Below are positions 12,454 to 25,190 of a stretch of 64,000 nt of DNA, piece by piece. Positions within the stretch are counted from its first letter, which is position 1. Each line of letters opens with the position of its first letter. The translations under genes and the position numbers were made by a program. The DNA is from Owenia fusiformis (lineage: Eukaryota > Annelida > Polychaeta > Sabellida > Oweniidae). Under the pieces are notes generated by a model. The model ran no database searches. It saw only the letters and a list, made by a program, of their open reading frames with translations, and was not told the origin of the DNA. The stretch covers positions 3,624,109 through 3,688,108 of the forward strand of contig CAIIXF020000003.1 in the NCBI GenBank assembly GCA_903813345.2. Reading direction: 5' to 3'.

Positions 12454-14050
12454 TATTGGATTTTTACTAGTTCATGAAAACAATGTGCTTCATATTGATT
12501 TATTATACGTATTTATAGATGCGTGTTTATATCCTAATATTATAAATTGTGATGATCACAGTATCATTTCCTGATATTTCAATTATTTCTAGCAAAATGC
12601 AAAGATTAGATCACGTTGGTGTAAACTAATCGGCATTGATCTTTTCAGTCATAGTCAAACCCTGGATCTAAGGCGTTAGGATACTATTCGAGTGAAATTC
12701 AAAAAAAAACATTTCTCCCGAGAAGGTTTGTATTTCACGATGCACTAGCAGACGTTCAAGTAACCAGACTCCTTATAATTTGATGCAGATCAATCGAACC
12801 CCTATATGAAGAGGTACATTTTGATATATGACACCATGGTGGGGGATAACCGTTTTATAGTCGGTCATGAATGCCATTTGTACAAAGTATTGTTCAGAAT
12901 TTTATGAATTTCATAACGTTCATTTACGGTTCTCACACCTTATTAGAGACAGACACCAGGAATCTCATACTGCAACTGTCGCATCAACATTTTTGAAGCT
13001 GTTTGTATAAACGTGTAAAAATTATGCCACAAACTGAAAGAATGTATAAATGCTCTCTTTGGCTTAAATTCTAAATTGCTGTAGCTAGTAGCTGGATCCT
13101 ATTTTCACTAATTTTGATAATAAAATGAACTGCTTTCGATATGAATGCCACTGTGTTCAACAAAAAGGTTCAACATGCATACATGTCCTCCTGTGAAGTT
13201 GTGTTTTCTTCACGAGCCCACCCTATCCTTTGAATCTGAACCCAAGCGCACCATATTCTTAAATGTACGTCGTGGTATTTTATTTTCTGTTATACTATCA
13301 ATTATTGTCCGCAATCGGGATCTCAATATTATGTTTGGATCTGTTCCCACATCACTCTACTATACCTTGCATTTGGTGTTCATGAGCAACCCATTTGGCT
13401 TATTCACTGTGGCTAGTCGATCTATGTGGATGCAGTCATTTATATGTAATGTATCGTGGGTACTCGCGTACATTATAAGGAATGGGATCATTGCAAAAAT
13501 ATGACAGCAAATCGAGGTAAGTGATCTCAGAGTTTCTACTTAACATTGTGACTTGAAATCTTGCACACATATTCAATATACATAGTATGACAATGTGTGA
13601 AAGTTTCAGCTACCATATTCCTGTTACAGGGAAGAAATTTGAAAAAACATTTCGTAAACGTCAACATATATGTATAAAATGGATGCACCTATGTATCATT
13701 TGGATTCAGAACGGTAACAAATGGATGCTTTAATAAATTATACTTTTATCATGATGATTTATTTACTGATGGACAACTGGCCAGATTTTCTTTGTGTCCA
13801 TTGTTTGGATAAACGTTCCTCATTCAGTAAAGTAATTAGCCACCCCATTACAAGTATGAGAAATTGAAAATACTATATATAAACCCATCAACTGGAAAAT
13901 GCAATTACAGATGAAATAAAGGACCCACGGTCCTGTGCTCACACAGTGTAGAACCTACAGAGGAATGTATATCCTGATTTACAAACAAAAGTATTGGTAA
14001 ATATGAGATCAATTAAAGATGAGTCCTTTGTTGTTGGTTCAGATATGATT
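12454..14050. other. No confident gene; unrecognised 119-codon open frame at 13145-13504 (+)
   Basis: The frame has mixed codon use and no domain I recognise. Its last 90 bp recur inverted near 16340-16433 with a stop, so at least that part is a repeat. The rest of the interval shows only AT-rich sequence. Confidence 0.3.
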
Positions 14051-14059
14051 TGTTGTAGT

Positions 14060-14910
14060 CAAAGGAAAAACTATGAATTTGACCGAGATTTTGACCTAGG
14101 CCATTTAGTGTTCAAATTTTGAAGGAAAGTTGATTCTGAGGACGGCTTCTATTGTAGATTCGTATTAAGTTGGCTGCATCCAAGCTGTATCTAGTGTTGT
14201 GTTGTTACAATTGATAATTTTCTCAAGCCCCATTGACTTAACATGGGATACCAAAATAGCGATTTTTGAGATTTCAAAATGCCATAACTTCCGAACCGGA
14301 AGTCGGAATCTGGTTTGCAGATTCGGATTCCTTGGACAATTCTTCTCATATTCCATAACTCATACATTGAATTCCAAGAACTTTTTTATTGTGACCTACT
14401 TTTCGGATGCCATATCTCAAAAACGGTAAAAGTGATCAAAACAACTTGCCTGTAGGATTAGCTTTTTTCCAAGGAACATGATTAAAAAACGGAGCAAAAA
14501 TATGAAAGGACGACTGAGAAAATTGAAAAAATGACAAAGTACTGGATTTGACCTAGTTCTTGACCTTTGACCTAGATTAAACCTGATTTGACCTAGATAT
14601 GGACTTGGGCCTGAACTTGACCTTGACTTGGACCTGGACTGGACTGGTATTTTTTCAATATTTTCTTCACTTCTCTTGACTTTCTATAAGGCTATCATCA
14701 GATCGATTTTTCTCGAAATTTGAAAATCAGCAATTTCTTGGAAACCGGCCGAACTTGGGAAATGGCAATGATAGGTCAAATAGACATTATGGATATGCAT
14801 AAAATGAATGTGGAAATGACTCAATCCAGATAGCAGTTTTAATTTGTGCAGCCAATGTTGACAGACGGACGGACCAACGGACGGACGGATGGACAAACGG
14901 ACGGACGCCT
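14060..14910 (-). repeat. Diverged relative of the 42-kb GGTCAAA-rich element, opposite orientation
   Basis: Shares, in reverse complement, the blocks AACTATGAATTTGACC, CATAACTTCCGAACCGGAAG and GACCTACTTTTCGGATGCC with 42400-43600. It ends near 14870-14905 in a (GGAC)n tract. Confidence 0.72.
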
Positions 14911-17333
14911 GGTCGATCCCATAGGCTAAAAAACTATGGTTTTATTGCTAATAATGTTAATTTGAAAAACGGGACCATATCATGTAATGATGACAATGAA
15001 AATGTTGAAATTAGGTACGCCAATGAAGTGAATTCAGAGCAAAAGACCCATCGACCCACTGGAATACCCACAAATCAAGTTTCATAGCCTTGCCCAAGTC
15101 AGTCTCTTTTACTTATCTTGATTTCTATTATGACCGCCTTGTACCCAAGAGAAAGCCACGTGCTTTACCAACCCAATGTTTTTGTCGGTAAAATTTGACA
15201 TATCAACGACGGCCCTACATTGTCGGACTAGGTCTTCGTGCATTTCCATCGCGAATTCAGTTTTGATTTGAATCAACATTGAATTGTATGATTTCATTTA
15301 GACGAGTATTAATGACTGCTTACATTCAAATGTACATTTAATAACATAATATATTGTAACTCTCAAGAAATACTCGATCAGATCATTGAATTTCAAGTCC
15401 TAGATGGGTAGTTTGCTTTTTTTATGCAGGTCAACCTGATAACGTTTTGATTAGTCAATCAGCCTGAAGTCACACGTTGTGTCCATGTCCATATTGTCAA
15501 TCAATATGGTTTTGGGATACCCTTAGGTAGCCTAGGTATTATGGGAATCTCGGAACCGCTGAGTAACTTAGCATAATATCAGCGATGATGCATTGGATTG
15601 TACAAGGTGGTAATAATTCAAGATCAGATAAGTAAATAAATACCGACTTGGGCAAGGCTACACGTTTCAGAGCCATTAACATTCCTTGAAAGTGACAATG
15701 AGCAGCCAACAGATGGACCATCCGTAAATCTTGATGATTTTGTCAGCTCAGCTGAACGAGCCTCCAGATTCCTTGAAACAAATGACCATAATTCAAGAAT
15801 AATATTATCTATTTACAATTTTTTGAAATCGTGGTAAGTGGAATCTTTCCAATTTCCAATATAGCATTATTATTGTTTTTGGACACTGTGGATTAAAATA
15901 TTAAAAATACACACATTCAAAATGATTCAATTGAAACCTAGCCAGTCTGTTCAATGAATCCAATCAGAACGTCTATTAATCCACATGATACATCATAATT
16001 AAATTGCTTTTTTAAAGCGGATATTTCATAACATAACCCCAAAAATATTATAGAACGCATTGTATTTGTATTTTACTTCACACAGACATATTTGTGTATG
16101 TGAAATAATTATATTACTTGAATTTTTTATTCCCTATTACAAGGTAAACCTATGGCAAATTATACATACCTTCTCACAGCTATGAGCGAGATGATAAAAC
16201 TGGTCGAGTGAACTCGTTTGAGTTATCTATTCTCCGTAAAAATATCAGAGAATGTGTGTTTATAACGTAGCTTTGGTTTTGTAAATCAATGAAGTATGAT
16301 ATACACGGATGAGTAAATATAGATTATTTAAACAGAAGTGCAAAATTCTTCCATTGAAAAGTACAGAGGCGGGTACTCACGAAACATTACATGTGCCTGA
16401 CTGCATCCACATAGATCGACTAGCCACAGTGTTATTAGTAACAATTATGTATTTGTTTTTATTTGTCTGTTCCTTATTAATGGTTTATGGGTTGAAAGTT
16501 AGATGTTAATAAGGTACTTTCAAAAATATACTAAACAATACAATTGGACAAATACAGTATCTTATGCATTTCTAGGTGTTAGGTATAGTAGTGTGACATA
16601 GCAGACAAGACATTTAACATGTTTTTTAATTAAAAGAACACTTTGTCTCTCCAAGACTTTCACAGTTTTGGCAAAGGTACCTGGTATATGTAAGTACTGC
16701 ATTGGAACATCAAAAGGAAAAAGAAAGCGTGCATTTTAAAGAACGGTATGTTAGCGCCATTTTTATTAGCCTTTACTACTTATATTCTTGGACTTACTAT
16801 TACTATTGCATGGAATGGGTTAATTTCCATGATATAACAATACACCTAAATTAATATGAAATATTCTTAGTATTTCTTCGAAATAATAGCTGACAGATTG
16901 TGCGATTCTGTGATTCTCTATAGAGATCATGGATGTAAATTCTATACTTTGCCGAGTATATAATGACTAACGTCTGATTTAACCAAGCAATATAGAGTAT
17001 CTTTTGAACACGATCGCCCACTTTTGCTGACGTCATCGGCGTAAGAGTGAGCCATGATTATTTAGTCACGTAGTCACAACATGCTATTTAGCCCATTCAC
17101 AATTGTCAATTAACCAATTTGGCAGACACTTGTACATAAATCAATTCTTATATAATCCATATATTATACTGTATACCTCAGCACAGTAGTTAGTTTGCAG
17201 ATAACTATTACTGTAATGTATAAGGGCATTTCAAGAATAAATTGTCTCAATTATTTTGCCAAAGGAAAAATACGCTCTGAAATAAATGTTAGTGTTTTTT
17301 CTAGTAGGCTTCTGCATAGTTTTTCCTGGTTTG
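14911..17333. other. Intergenic; no supported gene
   Basis: AT-rich sequence with short random frames. The only structure seen is the inverted copy (16340-16433) of 13413-13500. Confidence 0.5.
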
Positions 17334-17437
17334 TTATCCCCAAGGATCATCATAGTAACTTGGTTCGGATTTTTGAAGGGAAAATCCACGACTGCCAAAT
17401 TTCGGTGACCCGTACCTGGATGATTTTCCATTGTAAT
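17334..17437 (-). CDS. Exon 3 of IGFBP-domain protein (C-terminal tail and stop)
   Basis: The acceptor ends ATTGTTGTAG. In phase 1 the exon gives 34 residues rich in Ser, Tyr and Gly, then TAA at 17334-17336. The tail has no family homology I recognise, so this exon is less certain than the first two. The phase fit and strong acceptor favour it. Confidence 0.7.
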
Positions 17438-19916
17438 CTACAACAATAATTGTAAGAGTGTTAGTGTTAAGTCACTTTCAGGCATTTTGATCTGATATAT
17501 AGCTAAATGTTCAAAATATTCTCAAACTACTTATTGAACTGTCAATATACAGTATAACATTTGATTTAGATGAATCTTTTTCAATCAAGCGTCGATGAGA
17601 TGGCCCACTTTTAAAGTTAAGATGTTATCTTAACCAATATTAAAATATTGCATTTTGCATTTTTGGGAAACTACGGGCGCCATACAGTGGCAGTAGACCA
17701 ATCGGGAATAAGGCAGTATAGTAAAATTACTACATACTATTTTTCCATGGTACGTCGGTTCGTTTCTTGCACACTCCTCTACCCTGTAGCAAGGCAAATA
17801 ACGGCGATGGGTCATTCCAGTCTGGTAGACATTGTAGGCCATTCTCACAACGCTCTGTGTAAACCTATAAAAGGAAAATGAAACATTTGGTCCAGTGCTT
17901 AGGTTAAACACCGACTACATAGATCCAACCAAATGCCTTTCATCATTGAATAGTTTCGCCAGCCATACACGCTCCTCACGTAAACTTTTACATCTGCACA
18001 GCCGTAGTTTTACGTCTACACATGCAGTATAAGTGTCTGTCTTGAAAGGAACTCATCGAAGGTAGTGATGTCAACATGATATAGGCTTGATAAATTCGGT
18101 ATTACCACCATCTTGATTCACACGGTTTCGATTGTTTCTACCTCACCTTGATCAATCTACCCGATTTAACCGACCACTGTGTAAATAAACCCCAACTGAA
18201 TTCACTCTCAGTATTGCTCCTCCTGGCAGCTGCCCGCAGAGTTTTGTGAGAAGCCACAAAACCAAACGGCCAATCAACGATGCGATATTTATTCAGTCCG
18301 TATTGACATTTTCAATATTTTGTCACGTGACGAAGCAGAGCGTTCTGATTGGGCGCATGGACTTATCACCGAGCCATTAACCGCCACATATGAATGGTAG
18401 AAAAAATTGACTTTTTATGCCTCGGGGTCTCTAGACCCAGTTAAAAACGACGATGGATAACCACGTGATATCGTTAAAAGTTTCGATAAGATTAACTATA
18501 ACTGGTAAGGGCGTATAACACGTCATCCCGGGCACGTCATCTGACTAAACGTATGATGATGATTAATGGACCTGATATTTCCAATATAATGTTATTTGTT
18601 CTTGGAATAATAGCCTGATTATAATACTATACATTGTACAGGGTGACATAAAAGTGACAACCACTTATTTTGAAATAACGTTCTCAAAGTTAAGGAATCT
18701 TTGTGACTTTTCTTGTGCAGATAGAGTATTCAAACGAAAGAAGATTGGTGAACTTAAATAACATCAACAACTTTGAGATTTAGAGGTATCATCAGTTCCA
18801 TCCAGACTTTTCTCTTGGCAATCGTCAAAAATGCTAAAAAAGACAAAAATCTTAGTCTTAGCTATTATTCGAGTCATTTCTGAATTGCTTTCACATAACA
18901 CATACATCAACAAATGTCATATCTTCGCATTTTCTCTATTAATTTTGTCATTTGATAAACTGACTCACTTATTGAGTAATTTTGAGAACGATTCTCTAAT
19001 TTACACTTTTGAATGACTCCGTGGATGAGAGATATCTAATATATAATGAGATATCGCTCCAAAGTTAAACATACCAAGAGAAAGCCCATGAGCATACCAA
19101 TCTTTTCTCGATTGGACTCTCTATACACATAAAGAATCATGAAAATTCCCTTATTAAGAAAAGTTATTCCAAAATTAGCGGTTGGCATTTTTGTGTCACT
19201 CTGTCTCATCTGAACAATTAGATTAACATATCTACATGGCACACTCGGGTTCTATACAAAATCTAACTAAGGAGTTGATCCGTACAGCAATTAAATATGG
19301 AGTTCAATTCATACTATTTCGAGGAAAATGCACGGAAAGAAATATAACAGTGGACTCATAGGAAAGCCCATAATCAAAGTAGTTTAACTTTTCAAGTTCT
19401 TCGTCTTTTTTGTCAGATTATTGGATTCTTTATACGCCCCTTTACACCTATTTACGTTATTTATAGTATTATTACCAGATCATATAGTACTATACTAGAA
19501 CATTCTATACAGAGTAAATTTCAAAAATTGTATGCTAAAGAAAAAACGCCGACGATAAAAGTTGTTTTATCAAAAATACCGAATTTCACGAAGTACTAGT
19601 ATATTATCCTCTGACTGTGAAGTCATAATTATAAAATGTTTTCCTGAAAAGAAATGTTTTACTAATAGGTTACTTTATGTGTATTTTTAGTTTATCTTAC
19701 CCCGCATCGTTCTCCTTGAACTCGTGCGCATGTATAGCAACATCCGCATACGCCTGGTTCCCGTACGTAGGAATCACATCCCATAGGAATCGGGCAGGTA
19801 GCGGGCAAGCAAATCGGACAGCCGAATCTTTCTTTTAACTGCTGTTTGGTTATACTTCCCTCGTAGCAGCTAATAACTCCGATTATGCCAGAAATTACGA
19901 TGACTTTTAACAGCAT
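17334..19916 (-). CDS. Secreted single IGFBP-domain protein (perlustrin/SIBD-like), 3 exons, 148 aa
   Basis: Exons 19701-19916, 17738-17864 and 17334-17437 join in frame through GT-AG introns (phase 0, then phase 1) to give 148 residues. Residues 1 to about 17 form a hydrophobic signal peptide (MLLKVIVISGIIGVIS). The mature part holds a whole IGFBP N-terminal domain: nine cysteines from exon 1, including the diagnostic GVCGCCYTC cluster, and three from exon 2 in CENGLQC and QGRGVC, which makes the canonical twelve. A 35-residue tail rich in Ser, Tyr, Gly and Lys follows and ends DDPWG. Vertebrate IGFBPs add a linker and thyroglobulin domain, absent here. The layout matches short invertebrate proteins such as abalone perlustrin and spider SIBD-1, some of which bind insulin-like peptides or occur in shell or haemolymph. 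Role here (ligand binding, matrix or immunity) is inferred. The start is the only Met before the signal peptide. Intron 1 carries a TIR element. The domain call is secure; the function is not. Confidence 0.88.
17738..17864 (-). CDS. Exon 2 of IGFBP-domain protein (last three cysteines)
   Basis: The acceptor follows a pyrimidine-rich CCTTTTATAG and the donor is GTATGT. The exon adds 42 residues starting VYTERCENGLQC. This matches the IGFBP pattern CGVYTxRCxxGLxC across the exon junction, and is the strongest proof of the splice. Confidence 0.87.
18638..19204. mobile_element. TIR element of 567 bp within intron 1 of the IGFBP-domain gene
   Basis: The left end ACAGGGTGACATAAAAGTG and right end (reverse complement ACAGAGTGACACAAAAATG) remain alignable for about 45 bp. 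The terminal CAGGGTGA pattern resembles the 3405 and 56794 elements. No transposase. Confidence 0.7.
19701..19916 (-). CDS. Exon 1 of IGFBP-domain protein (signal peptide and nine cysteines)
   Basis: Encodes 72 residues from ATG (19914-19916) to a Gly codon followed on the minus strand by GTAAGA, a near-consensus donor. Reading through the donor would hit a stop two codons later, which supports splicing here. Confidence 0.88.
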
Positions 19917-20225
19917 TGTATTAGCGCGTAATTTGTCCAGTTCTAATGGAAAATTGTTCTGGATATTGCCTTTATGTATGAATGGTCACGGAAGGGGTCA
20001 GTTCAAGTGGCTGCATTAAATGCATTGTATTGACAACGGATACACCCCCTTAATAAGCTTGGCATCCGGAAATATTCATCGGATAGTATATCAAATCATG
20101 TCAATTTTTGTTCTTATTTTTGTTCCTTAATTACCATATATTTCACAAACTAATGACAAAGTCAACTTTTGAAATCGCCAACCATACGTTAAGAGGATTT
20201 TAGTGTCTTAACTATCTCATTATGT

Positions 20226-20349
20226 CAACAATGGATCAAATTTCCTTTCTCCCTCTCTTTCCTTCTACAGTAAAAACATAAATAACCTGTAAAATAATAT
20301 GTGAAAATAAAGATTTATTAAAAAAGGAAAACAACAACAATGGATCAAA
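20226..20349 (+). mobile_element. Short poly(A)-tailed retro-insertion with 15-bp target duplication
   Basis: CAACAATGGATCAAA occurs at 20226-20240 and 20335-20349. The 94 bp between starts with a pyrimidine tract and ends with AATAAA (20306-20311) followed by an A-rich tail. It looks like a truncated retrotransposed 3' end. The source is unknown. Confidence 0.7.
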
Positions 20350-21083
20350 ATTATCTACTTTTATTCAGAATATCATTGAATTTGATTGACTCAGCATATT
20401 TTTTAAAATTCCCATTTGAGCAAATTATCATTTATTTCTCCAAAATGTCAATCTGGAAGACAAAATTAGTCCAATGAGGTTTTTGAACGTCATTTTAAAC
20501 ACACTTGTATAACTTGCAATGGCCTTAAAGTTTAGTTCAGTTGCGTCTGGAAAAAAGCATATAATTACACTCCCCTCTCTGGCAACAGAATAGCATGTAT
20601 TTGGATTACGTATCAAAGTTGTCAGTGTTTAAATATCAATGCCTAATGTTCTTTCTGTTACTTACAATAGTTCAATATCTTGACTTTGTTAATTCTTTTC
20701 AAATTGCCAGACATAAGCAGAATTTGGTATGTGATCAAAAAGTGAACTTCCGATTGTCAAATTTATAAAGGGGGGTGTAGACATGATTCCGTAATTGAAT
20801 CTATTTTATTGCATAACAATGAGATCGCCCATACTGTGTTAATCGTTTGTCTATAATACACCCCCGTCGCACTGTGTATTACCATTACACTGAGTTGATT
20901 ATATGATATTTATGAATTATACCAATTAACCTCACGATCTCTTTGAATAGAGTAGCACTTGGTAGTAGCTATCTAACAGGTTCGTGTTATTAAAATGGTG
21001 TGTGTCCTCATAATAATTACAAGTTCTTTTTACATTAAACAATCGGACATTAAAGATGATAACCAGTGCAGATTAAACATTTT

Positions 21084-21656
21084 GGGAGGCAAATGTAAAT
21101 AGGTGAGGCAAATCAAATGTTGCTTCAGTTTTGACTTTTTACCTTAGAAAATCCTTGCAAAAAGGTTCCTCCCGAAAATAATCATTCATTAAGAGATACT
21201 GTACAAAAATCGTTTGCAATGTGTGAAAAGCATTGAAGCACAAAACTTAGATAAATTCCTCAAATAAATATATATCTGTTAAATTTTAGTGAGGCGTCTT
21301 GCTACACACGTACGTGTGCTCCGTATTACTCAGACGGAAATAGTACACTTGATTGACCAGCGTGTTCAAGTGACGTCCTGACCACCGCCATGCATTTATA
21401 AAAAATTTAAGCACAGTAATTAGTTGATTTAAACAACGTATAGTTATTGTTGTTTCCAGACTTTGAATGAATTCAAAGTTAAGGATAAAGATAACTTCAT
21501 CTGAGTTTTGTGCTTCAATGTTTTCACACATTGCAAAAGATTTTATAAAGTATCACTTTACTAGAATAATTATCGCGAGAAACATTTTTTGGAAGGATTT
21601 TGCAAGGCTGAAACGTCAAAACTGACCATTTTACATTTTGCCTACATCTGCCTCGG
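21084..21656. mobile_element. Foldback element of about 570 bp
   Basis: Left-arm blocks CAGTTTTGAC, AAAATCCTTGCAA and GCAATGTGTGAAAA with GCATTGAAGCACAAAAC recur in reverse complement in the right arm (TTTTGTGCTTCAATG, TTTTCACACATTGC, AAGGATTTTGCAAGG, GTCAAAACTG). The spacer is about 200 bp. Confidence 0.78.
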
Positions 21657-24489
21657 AGTCATGCCTATCTATATGTAGGATTAAATTTGAAAGATATAAA
21701 AATATCTAGTACATGATTAGTTATAATTATGATAATTCGTCTGAAACACAATAATTCAACAAGAGTAGGAAACAATGACCGACTTTGATTGTCATGGATT
21801 TAAGCCCTAGTTTCATGTGGAGAATGTGGAATGACAATTCATCGAAGGTGTTGCTTCCCAGCCAGGGATTTATGTTGTGTTTTAGAAATCTACATGGAAT
21901 TTTTCAAAGTTTGATACGATATATAATAGATATCAGCTCGTTTATTTTGTAGTAATATTGGAAGTTAAATAAATATTCCTATATTTACTGAACCTTTGGC
22001 GCTAGTGCTACAAAACGATCTATCCAGCATAATGCTGGAAATAGGGGCGTACTATAATTGTTGGAAATGGTTATCGGAATCTTCTGCATTTATAACACAT
22101 GCATAATAATAACAGTTGCATCATTGCCATGCGAGTGAAGTTGATCATACTATCTGAACTTTCGAAAGTGTCATCGAGATAATGGAGCATATTCCTACTC
22201 ATTTACTTTATTTACGTATTACTTATCGTCGGTAAGGTATTAGCGTCCGGGCTTGTATTCGATGGCACTTATACAGAAATATATGCCCCTATTGCACGAT
22301 ACTAAAAGCATTATGCAATGTCCCGAGTATAATCTATTTGTAGTAGCCAATTAAATCACTTCTTGAATACATGCATAATCGAGTGAACGAGTAAACGTAA
22401 GCACTTATTGGCATGACATCACAGATATTGATATCTGTAAATTGGCTTTAAAAGCTTTAATCATTATCAAACTTCCTTCCGACTTTAGATAATTCCAATG
22501 AAAACGCACTCTGTACCAATTTTTCATCTTCGCTCCATTCCTGAATAAAAATGAGTAGCCCTTCGAATGATCGAATGACGCCAATTTTTCTACACCAACA
22601 ACACTTTATCGGCAAGTCAATTTTGGAAAAAACTTCTACGTGAATAAAAAATTGATTAGAAATGAACTAGCAGCAACAAACAACGCGACAAATATAGTAG
22701 GTTCCCATTAACTCGAACAATATATACATCTATTTTTAAATAATAACCTTTTGTTTAGCTTCTAAATACGAGTTTGACAACCATATTATTAAATTTCAAA
22801 ATAGATAAACAACTTTTAATTTAAATAATACCAAAGGTATAAATTTCTTAAACACTAACGTTTAACCAATACTGTATCGTAAATGTACGTTTTCCATGTA
22901 ACTGTATTGTAATTGTATCTTGCATGTTTTTCTTCTCTGAAATAGAAAAAATTAAATAAAAAAAACAAACTTTTGAAACACCTTTGTATCACGTCTAATT
23001 ATTTTTTAATTTGTAATGATTACAATCATATCTAATAGAGTCATCTATTAATTAATACGCCAATGGGTATATGCAATATCATAAGCAGCGTCCTATACTA
23101 GTTTTAGACAGACTGATACGGATAAAAAATATACTAAATACTACAAATGACATTACAATCGCAATTGCAGCAAATGGACCAATAATTATGCACGATTAGA
23201 AACGAAATGCACGAAAGATGATATAGAAGTACTTTTAATTGATTAGATTATTGCTTTGGCTCCAATTGTATTGTAAAAAAGATAGCGATAGAAAAAGCTG
23301 ATTTTGGATTCGAGAACAAAAAATGAGGTACTTGTTTCATATTTTTCAAAAGGTAGTTGTAAATTTATAATAGATTTGATGTGAAACTGGACATAACATC
23401 TTCATGCGATTATTTAACTATTATTTGCTGTACGTATCTATTATAAATATAACCATTTTTATTTGCATTTAGGCTTTATAATGTTTTAGATATAATGATA
23501 GGACAGTAGTACAGATACGTATATATAATACAACTCATTTATAATCAATCGTGTATAAGTTTAAAGCGATGCCTCAGTCATATTTGATCTACGGCAACCG
23601 TATGGCGGCCGTAGCTTCCCGAAATTTAGAAAATTTAGAAAATCACGCAGCTTGAAATATATAGGAATGATAACTACAATGTAAATTTTCTATATCTATT
23701 TCGTGAAGCTATGGTCGCCGTACGCCCGCCAGATTTATCAAAATACATGTGCGAGGCTTAAGAGGCAAATCACCTAGTCTGCGGAATTACTTCTTTATGA
23801 CAAATCCATGATTACTATAGCGCTATATATATTTGAACCAAAGGAGTGGTATCGATGGTGAACTTTTTAAACACGCGTTTTTTACAGAATGTTTTCAATA
23901 ATTGGTTTAAGAGAAAAACATTGTTGAATTCAGTTCACCATATTGATACCTATCCTTTAAAATAGATTCATTTGTCTTGAATTAATGTTTCAATACTAAA
24001 AGCTTGAAAAATCCTAAGGCCTTTGCCTGGTATTACAAGGGGTGTGAGTGAATTAGTTTCATGCATTATAAATGGCACAATTAGTGAATCTAATTTAATA
24101 TACAACACTTAATTGTTATTATCTACAATCGGTTAATTTGCATTGTATAATTTTGATTTGTAATTGGTGTATTATATTAACTTTTGCTTCTGCTTTTGTT
24201 ACATATGAGGTCGAGTGACATCTATACATAGCATTATATCCGATTCAGAGCATCGCAGGTTAATGGTAAACTATTTTCACTACATGTTTTGGTTACAATC
24301 TAGACGAGTTTGTTTTATACACAGATATAATTAAACTTGATAACAAGCATTTCTAAATTATTGCCTCGAGGTATTGTTTATAATCTAATAACTTTACGAA
24401 ACGTAGTAATTCATTTTTGATAAATTACAAATATGCTGTTTAGTTATTTGTTTTTCAATTTATGTAATTAAAGAATGTGCTCATGTTAC
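21657..24489. other. AT-rich intergenic DNA; one small palindrome, no gene seen
   Basis: No open frame with coding character or recognisable motif. The palindrome at 23561-23760 is listed separately. Confidence 0.5.
23561..23760. mobile_element. Foldback MITE of about 200 bp
   Basis: The outer arms read TTAAAGCGATGCCTC and GCGAGGCTTAA, with inner CGGCGGCC-type and GTAGCTTC/GAAGCTATGG blocks inverted. It is locally GC-rich in AT-rich flanks. Confidence 0.6.
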
Positions 24490-24805
24490 AATTGAGATGA
24501 CAACGTCGCTGATTGGTCAAAAGTCTACAAACAAATGACGTCATCAATGGCGGTTTCAAAATTTTCGAAATACGCTTCGAATAATATATTATGTTCATTT
24601 CTTGCGTGTTAACCAATATCATAGCTTCTCATTTCACATCAAGATAAAGATAGGTGTTAGGAATATGCCAATATCAATTAAAACATCCCATCGAAGTGTA
24701 GCATTTGATAACTAGCCGATGAAAATTCGAACGGACGAAGGTGGTAAGCAAGAGACGTAATTATGTCTTAAACTCTGGGGCTTTCCCTCCTCTTGGCGAA
24801 ACGTG
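24490..24805 (+). repeat. Repeat of about 310 bp (copy 1), upstream of the glycosyltransferase-like gene
   Basis: Aligns in the same orientation with 59337-59645: shared GATTGGTC, AATGGCGG, ACGCTTCGAATAATAT, TTCACATCAAGATAAAG, CGAAGGTGGTA and CTCTGGGGCT..CCTCCTCTTGG. This copy also has a full CRE palindrome (TGACGTCA, about 24537). Confidence 0.75.
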
Positions 24806-25077
24806 ACTACATGCTTTTTTATGCTTATCATTTTGTGCGATCGTTTTATCGTAAAATATGTAAAATATTTGGCCTACAGAACTATAACCATTGCTATTTG
24901 CCCCCTCCCCTCCAAACGTGGATGGATAAGATTGTGTACTTGTATCTGTATGTATACAAGCACGATTATGATTATTATCAATAATGAGAGGCGTTTGTTT
25001 GGTTTATATTAGGCTACATTCACCCTTGGTCTATCCAGAGAACTGCCTTCATAATTACGCTGTAACGTTTTTTTCAG

Positions 25078-25190
25078 GCTGAATTGTATCGCTGTGATAT
25101 GTGTGCAAGTGGCTATTTTCTGCATGTCGGTGGCCTTGTACATGTACACACAATCAACTTACCGATCCAAACAACCGACTTCGACTAATG
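25078..25190 (+). CDS. Internal exon encoding signal-anchor segment of glycosyltransferase-like protein
   Basis: A T-rich tract with TTTTTTTCAG precedes the exon and GTATGT follows it. It gives 37 residues with one hydrophobic span of about 22 residues. Phase 2 at entry requires an upstream exon with the start codon. Confidence 0.68.
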
